From assembly GCA_014799675.1 (NCBI GenBank), contig JAAVHM010000073.1, forward strand, positions 14,184-23,430: a stretch of 9,247 bases of DNA. Reading direction: 5' to 3'. Under the pieces are notes generated by a model, which saw only the letters and a program-made list of their open reading frames with translations, searched no databases and was not told where the DNA came from. Each line of letters begins with the position of its first letter. Position 1 is the stretch's first letter. Both the position numbers and the translations under genes were made by a program. Shown piece after piece: positions 1 through 5,788 of the stretch. Source of the stretch: Ruminococcus sp. (GTDB taxonomy: Bacteria > Bacillota > Clostridia > Oscillospirales > Ruminococcaceae).

Positions 1-330
1 CATTTCCCCTCGTCCAAGCCTCCGTTCTACGCAATGAACGACAGGGAAGACCCCCGTACAGCCTGCAAGTTCGACCTGCTTTTCAGAGGTCTGGAGATAA
101 CCACAGGCGGACAGCGTATCCACGACTACAACGAACAGCTTGAAAAGATGAAAGCCCAGGGTCTCGACCCCGAGGATTTCAAGTCCTATCTTGAAGTACA
201 CAAGTACGGACTGCCCCCCCACGGCGGACTTGGAATCGGTCTTGAACGTCTTGTCATGAAGCTTCTCGGTCAGCAGAATATCCGTCAGGCTTCCATGTTC
301 CCGAGGGATTTGAACAGATTGATACCGTAA
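1..330 (+). CDS. aspS: Aspartyl-tRNA synthetase, archaeal/non-discriminating type, C-terminal part (5' truncated by window)
   Basis: The reading frame is open from base 1 and encodes the last 109 residues of a class II aminoacyl-tRNA synthetase, which attaches aspartate to tRNA in the cytoplasm. Class II motif 3 is visible near the end as HGGLGIGLERLVMKLL, followed by GQQNIRQASMFPRD and a C-terminal NRLIP. The block FDLLFRGLEITTGGQRIHDY is the catalytic-domain segment typical of the short archaeal/eukaryotic-like AspRS. The terminal FPRD fits AspRS; AsnRS usually ends FPRTPG-like. This AspRS type is often non-discriminating in bacteria, charging both tRNA-Asp and tRNA-Asn and relying on GatCAB; that is inference here. 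A methionine at 34-36 is internal and is not a real start. The small downstream ORF begins 35 bases after the stop, so the two may be cotranscribed. The N-terminal anticodon-binding domain lies outside the window. Confidence 0.9.
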   Translation, partial: HFPSSKPPFYAMNDREDPRTACKFDLLFRGLEITTGGQRIHDYNEQLEKMKAQGLDPEDFKSYLEVHKYGLPPHGGLGIGLERLVMKLLGQQNIRQASMFPRDLNRLIP

Positions 331-365
331 GCCGTTTATTGCCAAAAGAAAGGACGACCTTGCAA

Positions 366-509
366 ATGAGTAAAGACGTTTACGAGCAGTCAGATGAAAT
401 GCTTGAATTGTACAGCTTGATCAAAGAGGGACTTGAAGATGAGCAGCAGGGGAAAGTCCGTCCGTTTTCCGAGGCGTTGGAGGAAATTCGGGAAGAAATG
501 AATTCATAG
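366..509 (+). CDS. Small acidic 47-aa protein, antitoxin-like, no adjacent toxin
   Basis: The ORF has an ATG at 366 with an AAAGGA ribosome binding site at 349-354 and stops with TAG at 507-509. The predicted protein is short and acidic. It starts MSKDVYEQSDEMLELY, continues through SLIKEGLEDEQQGKVRPF, and ends in SEALEEIREEMNS. The pattern 'I.EGL.D...GKVRP...AL.EIREE' resembles the C-terminal half of small type II antitoxins of the RelB/Phd kind, where a helix precedes a GK/GR-V turn and then a second helix. No DNA-binding N-terminal domain and no toxin gene follow; the ORF runs into a palindromic repeat. It may be an orphan antitoxin, a remnant, or an unrelated small protein. Translation is supported by the ribosome binding site and its position behind aspS. 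The function is inferred only from sequence style. Confidence 0.6.
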   Translation: MSKDVYEQSDEMLELYSLIKEGLEDEQQGKVRPFSEALEEIREEMNS

Positions 510-516
510 TGGCAAC

Positions 517-607
517 AACATTATGTAGGGGCGGATTCTATATCCGCCCGTAAAATAACGGAAATTTGTGCGGCGGGCGGATATGGAATCCGCCCCTACA
601 AAACGTT
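517..607. repeat. REP/MITE-like double palindrome
   Basis: Two 27-base arms, 524-550 and 574-600, are inverted copies with one mismatch, which becomes a U-G wobble in RNA. They are separated by a 23-base loop. Flanking bases 517-523 and 601-607 extend the complementarity with mismatches. Each arm is also a hairpin by itself: GGGCGGAT, five bases, ATCCGCCC. The element can therefore fold as one long stem or as two small hairpins. The outer end TGTAGGGGCGG resembles short interspersed repeats I recall as common in Clostridia. No transposase gene and no clear target-site duplication were seen. It could also end transcription of the aspS unit, but no T-tract follows. Confidence 0.85.
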
Positions 608-674
608 ACCGATACAAATATAAAATCAATTATATGTTGGGACAGAGTAAAATTGCAATAACAGAATAAACTTT

Positions 675-730
675 ATGCGAAAATGCACAATAATTATGCA
701 AAATATGCAGAATTATAGTTAAAAATGCAG
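675..730. repeat. Cluster of ATGCA words in AT-rich upstream region
   Basis: The word ATGCA occurs at 683, 696, 705 and 725, with a near copy ATGCG at 675 and an inverted TGCA at 747-750. All lie within about 75 bases of AT-rich DNA upstream of the glnN promoter. Spacings are 8, 13, 9 and 20 bases, so there is no strict period. ATGCA contains the self-complementary TGCA. These may be binding sites of a transcription factor for glnN, or simply a low-complexity region. Nothing else was recognised between the palindromic element and this cluster (608-674). Confidence 0.4.
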
Positions 731-750
731 GAAAATAAAAAATTCCTGCA
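726..750. promoter_or_regulatory. Perfect 8-bp dyad upstream of glnN promoter (possible operator)
   Basis: TGCAGGAA at 726-733 and TTCCTGCA at 743-750 form a perfect inverted repeat around a nine-base A/T spacer. The dyad ends 17 bases before the -35 hexamer at 768. This position and size suit an activator or repressor site for glnN. The short A-rich loop and the lack of a T-tract make a terminator unlikely. The protein that would bind is not known from this window. Confidence 0.45.
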
Positions 751-767
751 AAATTTCAAAAAGGGTA

Positions 768-796
768 TTGACAAAATCAAATAAATGGTGTATTAT
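768..796 (+). promoter_or_regulatory. Sigma-A type promoter for glnN
   Basis: A perfect TTGACA at 768-773 is followed by a 17-base spacer and TATTAT at 791-796. Transcription should begin near 803, leaving a leader of about 105 bases before the glnN ATG. The match to the vegetative promoter consensus is strong, so control probably acts through the upstream dyad or the structured leader rather than through an alternative sigma factor. Confidence 0.85.
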
Positions 797-816
797 ATAA
801 ACATATTAAAAATGTT

Positions 817-877
817 TTGAAGCAATGGCGCTTCGGCTTGCGGGATAACTGTCCGCGGTCGGGGCGTGTTTTGTTTT
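817..877 (+). promoter_or_regulatory. Structured glnN leader; candidate ANTAR-type antitermination element
   Basis: The first stem-loop is GAAGC (819-823), loop AATGGC (824-829), GCTTC (830-834), extendable by two G-U pairs. Its six-base loop has A at position 1 and G at position 4, the signature of loops bound by ANTAR-domain antiterminators. Five bases later a second stem, GCGG(G) at 840-844 with (T)CCGC at 852-856, closes a seven-base ATAACTG loop, which does not fit the canonical hexaloop. An alternative hairpin, TCCG (852-855) with CGGG (860-863), weakly extended outward to 847-870, is followed by a T-rich tract at 869-877. It shares bases with the second stem, so the two folds exclude each other. 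This is the layout expected of an antitermination switch. ANTAR control of nitrogen genes, including glutamine synthetase, is known in Clostridia. Assignment here is by hand folding only. Confidence 0.5.
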
Positions 878-908
878 GATCGGTCATTAGTATTAGGAGG
901 AATTTTTT

Positions 909-3014
909 ATGGCGGAAACAACGCAGAACGTTAAAAACGTGCAGGAATATTTTGGCTGCAACGTCTTTAATAAGGAAACAATGAAAGAAAGATTACCAAA
1001 AAATGTCTACAGGTCTTTGCTGAAAACCCAGAATCTGGGTATTGCTCTTGACGTGGACGTTGCCGAGGTAATCGCAAACGCAATGAAAGAATGGGCTGTT
1101 GAAAAGGGCGCGACCCACTATACGCACTGGTTTCACCCCATGACAGGCGTTACCGCCGAGAAGCACGACTCCTTTATCTCGCCCACAAGCGACGGCAAGG
1201 TAATTATGGAATTTTCGGGAAAAGAGCTTATCAAGGGCGAGCCTGACGCTTCCTCGTTCCCCTCGGGCGGACTTCGCGCAACCTTCGAGGCAAGAGGCTA
1301 CACCGCTTGGGACCCTACTTCCCCCGCATTTGTCAAGGACGGCTCTCTGTACATTCCAACAGCTTTCTGCTCCTACACAGGCGAAATTCTTGATAAAAAG
1401 ACCCCGCTTCTCCGTTCTATGGACGTTATTTCCGAGCAGGCGATACGTGTTCTCCGCCTTTTCGGCAACACCACCGCTACAAGAGTTACCACAACTGTAG
1501 GTCCGGAACAGGAATATTTCCTTGTTGACAAGAAAATTTACGACCAGAGACGCGACCTTATTCTCACGGGCAGAACCCTTTTCGGCGCAAAAGCCCCCAA
1601 GGGTCAGGAGCTTGAAGACCACTATTTCGGAAACATCAAGGACAGAGTTTCCTCCTACATGAAAGATCTGGACGAGGAGCTTTGGAAGCTCGGTATACTT
1701 GCCAAAACAAAGCATAACGAGGTTGCCCCCGCACAGCACGAGCTTGCGCCGATTTTCACAACCTCAAACGTTGCCGCGGATCAGAACGCTCTTACAATGG
1801 AGATAATGAAGAAAATCGCTTTGAAGCACGATTTGGTGTGCCTGCTCCACGAGAAGCCCTTTGCAGGCGTAAACGGTTCGGGCAAGCACAATAACTGGTC
1901 TATCTCCACAAACGACGGTCAGAACCTCCTTGACCCAGGCGACGACCCTAAGGACAATATCCAGTTCCTGACATTCCTGCTTGCAGTGGTCAAGGCTGTA
2001 AACAACTATGCGGACTTGCTCCGTCTTTCGGCAGCTTCCGCGGGCAACGACCACAGACTGGGCGCAAACGAAGCTCCCCCCGCAATAGTTTCTATCTTCC
2101 TCGGCGAAGAGCTTCAGACCATTCTGGACGCCCTTGAAACAGGCAAGATGATCGCAACAAATCAGGACAAGGAATTTGTTATCGGCGTTGAGGCTCTGCC
2201 CAACTTCCCCAAGGACACCACCGACCGCAACAGAACGTCCCCATTTGCGTTCACAGGAAATAAATTTGAGTTCCGCGCCCTCGGTTCTGCGGACTCTATC
2301 GCCTGCACAAATATGATCCTGAACACAATAGTTGCACACGTCCTTAAAGAATTTGCCGACAAGCTGGAGGGCTCAAACGACTTTACATCCGACCTTAACA
2401 AGCTTCTTATCGAGACCTTTAAGGAGAATAAGAGAGTTATCTTCAACGGCAACGGCTACGACGAAGCATGGGTCAAGGAAGCCGAAAAGAGAGGACTTCC
2501 CAACCTTGTCTCCACAGTTGACGCAGTTCCTCACTATACGGACGACAAAAACGTTGCAATATTCGAGGAATTCAAGGTTCTCACAAGAACAGAGATAGAG
2601 TCCAGAAAAGAAATTCTGTTGGAAAATTACTCCAAGATAATCAATATCGAGGCTCTTACAATGGTGGATATGGCAAGAAAGCAGATACTTCCCGCAGGTA
2701 TCGAGTTTGCGAAAAAGCTTGCTGATTCCATAGCAGTCAAGAAATCTCTCGGCATAAGCTTTGACGCTGAAAAGGCTCTTGCAGACAAGGCTTCCTGCCT
2801 TACAAACAGTATTCTTGAAGCAACTGACGCTCTCGATAACAAGCTTATTGAGGTAAAAAATTGCAGCGACGGCGAAGAAACAGCAAGATTTTACCGCAGC
2901 GAGGTTTTCGTAGCAATGCAGTCCCTCAGAGCAGTTGTAGACGAGCTTGAAACGATCGCTCCCGAAAACATCTGGCCGTTCCCAACGTATACGGAGCTGC
3001 TGTTCGGCGTATAA
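909..3014 (+). CDS. glnN: Glutamine synthetase type III
   Basis: This 701-residue protein has the length of type III glutamine synthetases (about 700 aa, against about 450 for GlnA type I). It makes glutamine from glutamate, ammonia and ATP in the cytoplasm. Visible landmarks in order are an N-terminal GSIII domain; GPEQEYFLVD at 198-207, containing metal-binding glutamates; HNEVAPAQHELAPI at 269-282; the catalytic-loop block KPFAGVNGSGKHNNWS at 316-331; and the nucleotide/substrate-binding block NRTSPFAFTGNKFEFRALGS at 441-460. A long helical C-terminal region follows. The start is fixed by AGGAGG at 895-900, eight bases before ATG. The gene is a single unit with its own promoter, structured leader and terminator. 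Regulation by nitrogen status is expected and the leader may mediate it. No disruption or missing motif was seen. Confidence 0.97.
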   Translation: MAETTQNVKNVQEYFGCNVFNKETMKERLPKNVYRSLLKTQNLGIALDVDVAEVIANAMKEWAVEKGATHYTHWFHPMTGVTAEKHDSFISPTSDGKVIMEFSGKELIKGEPDASSFPSGGLRATFEARGYTAWDPTSPAFVKDGSLYIPTAFCSYTGEILDKKTPLLRSMDVISEQAIRVLRLFGNTTATRVTTTVGPEQEYFLVDKKIYDQRRDLILTGRTLFGAKAPKGQELEDHYFGNIKDRVSSYMKDLDEELWKLGILAKTKHNEVAPAQHELAPIFTTSNVAADQNALTMEIMKKIALKHDLVCLLHEKPFAGVNGSGKHNNWSISTNDGQNLLDPGDDPKDNIQFLTFLLAVVKAVNNYADLLRLSAASAGNDHRLGANEAPPAIVSIFLGEELQTILDALETGKMIATNQDKEFVIGVEALPNFPKDTTDRNRTSPFAFTGNKFEFRALGSADSIACTNMILNTIVAHVLKEFADKLEGSNDFTSDLNKLLIETFKENKRVIFNGNGYDEAWVKEAEKRGLPNLVSTVDAVPHYTDDKNVAIFEEFKVLTRTEIESRKEILLENYSKIINIEALTMVDMARKQILPAGIEFAKKLADSIAVKKSLGISFDAEKALADKASCLTNSILEATDALDNKLIEVKNCSDGEETARFYRSEVFVAMQSLRAVVDELETIAPENIWPFPTYTELLFGV

Positions 3015-3079
3015 TCCTGAAATTTCCCTTATCCGTATGTATGGCTTGCTGCCGTAGGTCATATATCACTCACTATAAA

Positions 3080-3102
3080 GGCGGGTCAACCCCATACCCG
3101 CC
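3080..3102 (+). other. Small GC-rich hairpin downstream of glnN
   Basis: GGCGGGT at 3080-3086 pairs perfectly with ACCCGCC at 3096-3102 around a nine-base loop. It lies in the glnN 3' untranslated region before the true terminator. No T-tract follows, so it is more likely an RNA-stabilising or processing hairpin than a terminator. The rest of 3015-3079 shows nothing recognisable. Confidence 0.5.
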
Positions 3103-3115
3103 GTATCTCCCTGAT

Positions 3116-3155
3116 ACCGTCCGAAAAGTTCCGCACTTTTCGGACGGTTTATTTT
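3116..3155 (+). terminator. Rho-independent terminator of glnN
   Basis: A perfect 14-bp stem (3116-3129 with 3135-3148) closes the five-base loop TCCGC and is followed by TTATTTT. It is a strong intrinsic terminator about 100 bases after the glnN stop. The A/T-rich inner stem makes it nearly symmetric, so it could also work on the opposite strand for any readthrough from the convergent operon. Confidence 0.92.
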
Positions 3156-3181
3156 AGGTGAAAAAATGTAGAATTTTGGGT

Positions 3182-3217
3182 ATAAAAAACCGTCCTGCTT
3201 AGTAAAACAGGACGGTT
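3182..3217 (-). terminator. Rho-independent terminator of the minus-strand nitrilase operon
   Basis: Read on the minus strand, AACCGTCCTG (3217-3208) pairs perfectly with CAGGACGGTT (3197-3188) around a ten-base loop. The stem is followed by a run of T. It begins 14 bases after the stop of the 62-aa gene. The stem shares its ACCGTCC core with the glnN terminator located 33 bases away. Confidence 0.9.
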
Positions 3218-3231
3218 ACAATATTTATTAT

Positions 3232-3420
3232 TTATTGAAGAATAAATGTGTTAAGTTCTCTTATAGTTAAATCAATAGGTTCAATACCTTTTTTCTTGCA
3301 GTACGCAATTATTTTTCGGTAATCATAATCTACATTTTTTTCATTTACAGAAACAAATCCGCCTGCTTTTTCAGCCGCCTCGTCAAGGGCTTTCATTTTT
3401 GCAATATCTTCATTTGACAT
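3232..3420 (-). CDS. Conserved-looking small hypothetical protein, 62 aa
   Basis: The ATG (complement of 3418-3420) has AAAGGAG eight bases upstream, and the stop sits just before a strong terminator, so this is a real gene despite its size. The protein begins MSNEDIAKMKALDEAAEKAGG and ends with a basic and hydrophobic part: DYDYRKIIAYCKKKGIEPID followed by LTIRELNTFIL. I do not recognise a named family. The look is of a small soluble two-part protein with an N-terminal charged helix and a C-terminal helical unit. No signal peptide or membrane segment is visible. It is the second gene of an operon, 27 bases after the nitrilase-family gene, so it may be an accessory factor for that enzyme or merely cotranscribed. 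A small antitoxin-like role is possible but unsupported. Confidence 0.8.
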   Translation of the reverse strand: MSNEDIAKMKALDEAAEKAGGFVSVNEKNVDYDYRKIIAYCKKKGIEPIDLTIRELNTFILQ

Positions 3421-3447
3421 AAATTATTCTCCTTTCAACGCAGCGTT

Positions 3448-4305
3448 TCACACCAATTTTTTGTATGCCGTTGTTTTTCTGTATTTTCCTAAATCCTCTC
3501 TTTCTCTGTACGCCCTGATCTCGTCTATATCAAACTCAACATAGTATATCGTTTCCTCAAGCTCACTTCCTACGAAAATTGTGTTATCAAGGGGTACTCC
3601 GTCCTTTGTCCATACCATAGGACTAAACGCGCAGGAATTTCCCATTCCCTTTGACGGAGGGTTTGCCATGGCTATGCCCACCATATTTTCCATAGCCCGC
3701 ACAGACAGTTCTTTTAATCTGGGAGGCATTCCGCCGCAGCTGTTTGGGTGCATGATAAGCTCCGCGCCGTTCAGCATAAGCTCTCTTGCGCTCTCGGGAT
3801 ATTCCCTGTCATAACAGATCATACACCCCATTGCGATCCCGTCAAACCTGCATACGGGAAAAGAATTTCCCGCTTCCAAATATCTTTCCCAGTCGAAATC
3901 ACAGGTATGTACCTTTGAATACTTCAAAATTACTTTTCCATTTCTGTCGATTATCCATGCCGTATTCTGCGGATATTGCTTTCCCTTGGAAAAACCTGTT
4001 ATGACAACGCCTATGTTCAGTTCGGCGGCAAGATTTTTTATCTGAACAAAATGTTCCTCATCTTCCGTCAAAGCACTTTCGCACCATTTTATAAATTGGG
4101 GATCGCTTTCAATATCCTGCACCGGCAGCAATTTCTCACAAATATCAGGCGCTGCATACGCAGTAAGAAAGCATTCGGGAAATAATACCAGATCCGCACC
4201 GTTTTTACTTGCTTCCCGAATAAGTTTTATAGCTGTCGCAGTATTCTGCTCTATATCAGGCATGACAGTATCATACTGAATAAGAGCGACCTTCAGATTT
4301 TTCAT
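3448..4305 (-). CDS. Nitrilase-superfamily carbon-nitrogen hydrolase
   Basis: The 285-residue protein has the usual length and all three catalytic residues of the nitrilase superfamily: Glu44 in LVLFPECF, Lys131 in LKYSKVHTCDFDW and the nucleophile Cys164 in GCMICYDREYPESARELM. The segment GAELIMHPNSCGG after the nucleophile is also typical. These cytoplasmic enzymes hydrolyse carbon-nitrogen bonds of amides (rarely nitriles) and release ammonia or an amine. The CYDREYPESAR context resembles the aliphatic amidase/N-carbamoylputrescine amidase/omega-amidase side of the family, but the substrate cannot be fixed from sequence. The start is supported by GGAGG five bases upstream and by a near-consensus promoter. 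It is the first gene of a two-gene operon facing glnN, so a role in nitrogen release near glutamine metabolism is plausible but inferred only from position. Confidence 0.92.
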   Translation of the reverse strand: MKNLKVALIQYDTVMPDIEQNTATAIKLIREASKNGADLVLFPECFLTAYAAPDICEKLLPVQDIESDPQFIKWCESALTEDEEHFVQIKNLAAELNIGVVITGFSKGKQYPQNTAWIIDRNGKVILKYSKVHTCDFDWERYLEAGNSFPVCRFDGIAMGCMICYDREYPESARELMLNGAELIMHPNSCGGMPPRLKELSVRAMENMVGIAMANPPSKGMGNSCAFSPMVWTKDGVPLDNTIFVGSELEETIYYVEFDIDEIRAYREREDLGKYRKTTAYKKLV

Positions 4306-4338
4306 AAAGACCTCCGTAATTCTTTTTTATTATATTTT

Positions 4339-4366
4339 ATTATAACGATTTAAAAAGATTTGTCAA
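4339..4366 (-). promoter_or_regulatory. Promoter of the nitrilase operon (minus strand)
   Basis: On the minus strand TTGACA (4366-4361) is separated by 16 bases from TATAAT (4344-4339). Both hexamers are perfect consensus. Transcription should start near 4332, giving a short leader before the GGAGG at 4315-4311. An imperfect inverted repeat, TAACGATT (4343-4350) and AACCGTTA (4365-4372), frames the promoter and might be an operator. Confidence 0.87.
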
Positions 4367-4398
4367 CCGTTATCAGGCAATAAATTTTTAAAATAAGG

Positions 4399-4427
4399 TT
4401 GAAATTACCGAAAAAATAGTGTATAAT
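4399..4427 (+). promoter_or_regulatory. Promoter of glyA
   Basis: TTGAAA at 4399-4404, a 17-base spacer and a perfect TATAAT at 4422-4427 form a strong vegetative promoter. The start is expected near 4434, leaving a leader of only about 30 bases, too short for a riboswitch. It diverges from the nitrilase promoter; the two -35 boxes are separated by 32 mostly AT-rich bases. Confidence 0.88.
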
Positions 4428-4463
4428 AGATGTGATATATTTTTTCGTAAAGGAGCAATCACC

Positions 4464-5717
4464 ATGTACAATGATATTATGGATACTATCGGATTTGTAG
4501 CCGCGGCAGACCCCGAGGTGGGCGAGGGCATGATGCAGGAACTTTCCAGACAGCGCAGGAATCTGGAGCTTATCGCAAGCGAGAACCTCGTTTCCCCCGC
4601 GGTAATGGCGGCTATGGGTTCTGTTCTGACAAATAAATATGCGGAGGGCTACCCCGCAAAGCGTTACTACGGCGGCTGCCAGTGCGTCGATATTGTGGAA
4701 AATATTGCTATCGACCGCGCTAAAAAGCTTTTCGGCGCAGGCTTTGCAAACGTGCAGGCTCACTCGGGCGCACAGGCTAATACAGCTGTGTACTTTGCCC
4801 TGCTTGAACCTGGGGACACCGTCCTCGGAATGAGCCTTGCACACGGCGGACACCTTACCCACGGCTCTCCCGTAAACCTTTCGGGTAAATATTTCAACTT
4901 TGTTTCCTACGGTCTGGGGGACGACGAAACTATCGACTACAACAAAGTAGAAGCTCTTGCAAAGGAGCATAAGCCCAAGCTTATCGTTGCGGGAGCGTCC
5001 GCTTATCCGAGAATTATAGATTTCCCCAAGCTCCGTGAAATTGCCGACTCGGTGGGAGCGTACCTCATGGTAGACATGGCGCACATTGCGGGACTTGTTG
5101 CCGCAGGCGTACACCCAACTCCCGTGCCATACGCTCATATTACCACAACTACTACACATAAAACTTTGAGAGGACCCCGCGGCGGACTTATCCTTACCAA
5201 CGACGAGGAACTTGCAAAGAAGATAAACAAAGCTGTTTTCCCGGGAATTCAGGGCGGACCTCTTATGCACGTTATCGCTTCAAAGGCGGTATGCTTCGGC
5301 GAGGCTTTAAAGCCCGAGTTTAAAGAATATGGCAAAAAGGTAGTCGAGAACGCGCAGGCTCTTGCAAAGGGTCTCGTGGAACGCGGTTTCAACCTTGTTT
5401 CGGGAGGAACTGACAATCACCTTATGCTTGTAGACCTCCGTCCCTTTGACATTACGGGCAAGGAGCTTGAACACCGTCTGGACGAGGTTTATATCACAGT
5501 AAACAAGAACGCTATTCCCAATGACCCCCAAAGCCCCTTTATCACAAGCGGCGTTAGAATAGGTACTCCGGCGGTAACAAGCCGCGGTCTCGGCGTGGAG
5601 GAAATGGAAAAAATCGCCGAGTACATTTACCTTACCGCAAAGGATTTCGAGGGCAAGGCTGACGATATCAGGGCGGGCGTAAATGAGATATGCGCTAAGT
5701 ATCCTCTTTACGAATAA
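4464..5717 (+). CDS. glyA: Serine hydroxymethyltransferase
   Basis: This 417-residue PLP enzyme interconverts serine and glycine with tetrahydrofolate, the main source of one-carbon units; it acts in the cytoplasm as a dimer. Landmarks are RRNLELIASENLVSP (31-45); YAEGYPAKRYYGG (59-71); QAHSGAQAN (98-106); MVDMAHIAGLVAAG (202-215), with the aspartate that contacts the PLP ring; and TTTTTHKTLRGPRGG (227-241), whose Lys233 forms the PLP Schiff base. Length and motifs match canonical bacterial GlyA. The frame could be extended upstream to a GTG at 4419, but that codon lies inside the promoter between its -35 and -10 boxes. The ATG at 4464 has AAAGGAG eight bases upstream and gives the normal family N-terminus. 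A terminator follows, so it is largely transcribed alone, with possible readthrough into the methylase-like genes. Confidence 0.97.
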   Translation: MYNDIMDTIGFVAAADPEVGEGMMQELSRQRRNLELIASENLVSPAVMAAMGSVLTNKYAEGYPAKRYYGGCQCVDIVENIAIDRAKKLFGAGFANVQAHSGAQANTAVYFALLEPGDTVLGMSLAHGGHLTHGSPVNLSGKYFNFVSYGLGDDETIDYNKVEALAKEHKPKLIVAGASAYPRIIDFPKLREIADSVGAYLMVDMAHIAGLVAAGVHPTPVPYAHITTTTTHKTLRGPRGGLILTNDEELAKKINKAVFPGIQGGPLMHVIASKAVCFGEALKPEFKEYGKKVVENAQALAKGLVERGFNLVSGGTDNHLMLVDLRPFDITGKELEHRLDEVYITVNKNAIPNDPQSPFITSGVRIGTPAVTSRGLGVEEMEKIAEYIYLTAKDFEGKADDIRAGVNEICAKYPLYE

Positions 5718-5737
5718 TTTTAAAAGAATAAAACAGG

Positions 5738-5765
5738 GGCAGGAGGCTTGTCCTCCTGCTTTTTT
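5738..5765 (+). terminator. Rho-independent terminator after glyA
   Basis: GCAGGAGG (5739-5746) and CCTCCTGC (5752-5759) form an 8-bp GC-rich stem with a five-base loop, followed directly by six T. The next gene's ribosome binding site starts only about eight bases later. No promoter fits between, so downstream genes depend on readthrough or on a promoter inside glyA. Confidence 0.92.
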
Positions 5766-5788
5766 GAAATGAAAAAGGAGTGAAAATA

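Noticed and set aside
797..818. Hairpin AAACAT/ATGTTT just after the glnN -10 box as an extra leader stem
   Set aside because: Its 5' arm lies before the predicted transcription start, so it would not be fully present in the RNA.
993..1739. 248-codon open frame on the minus strand inside glnN
   Set aside because: It lies fully antisense to a strongly conserved gene, has no ribosome binding site or family resemblance, and its low-complexity Cys/Gly/Val-rich translation is typical of a shadow frame.
3080..3102. Second glnN terminator
   Set aside because: The hairpin is solid but no T-tract follows; the real terminator is at 3116-3155.
4419..4463. Upstream GTG start extending glyA by 15 residues
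   Set aside because: The GTG lies between the -35 and -10 boxes, so it would not be transcribed; the ATG at 4464 has a well-spaced ribosome binding site and the normal family N-terminus.
4434..4463. Possible riboswitch (glycine or THF) before glyA
   Set aside because: The leader is only about 30 bases from the promoter to the ATG, too short for any known aptamer.
4350..5270. 306-codon minus-strand open frame over glyA and its promoter
   Set aside because: Antisense to glyA and running across the divergent promoter region; the translation has no recognisable domain and looks like a shadow frame.
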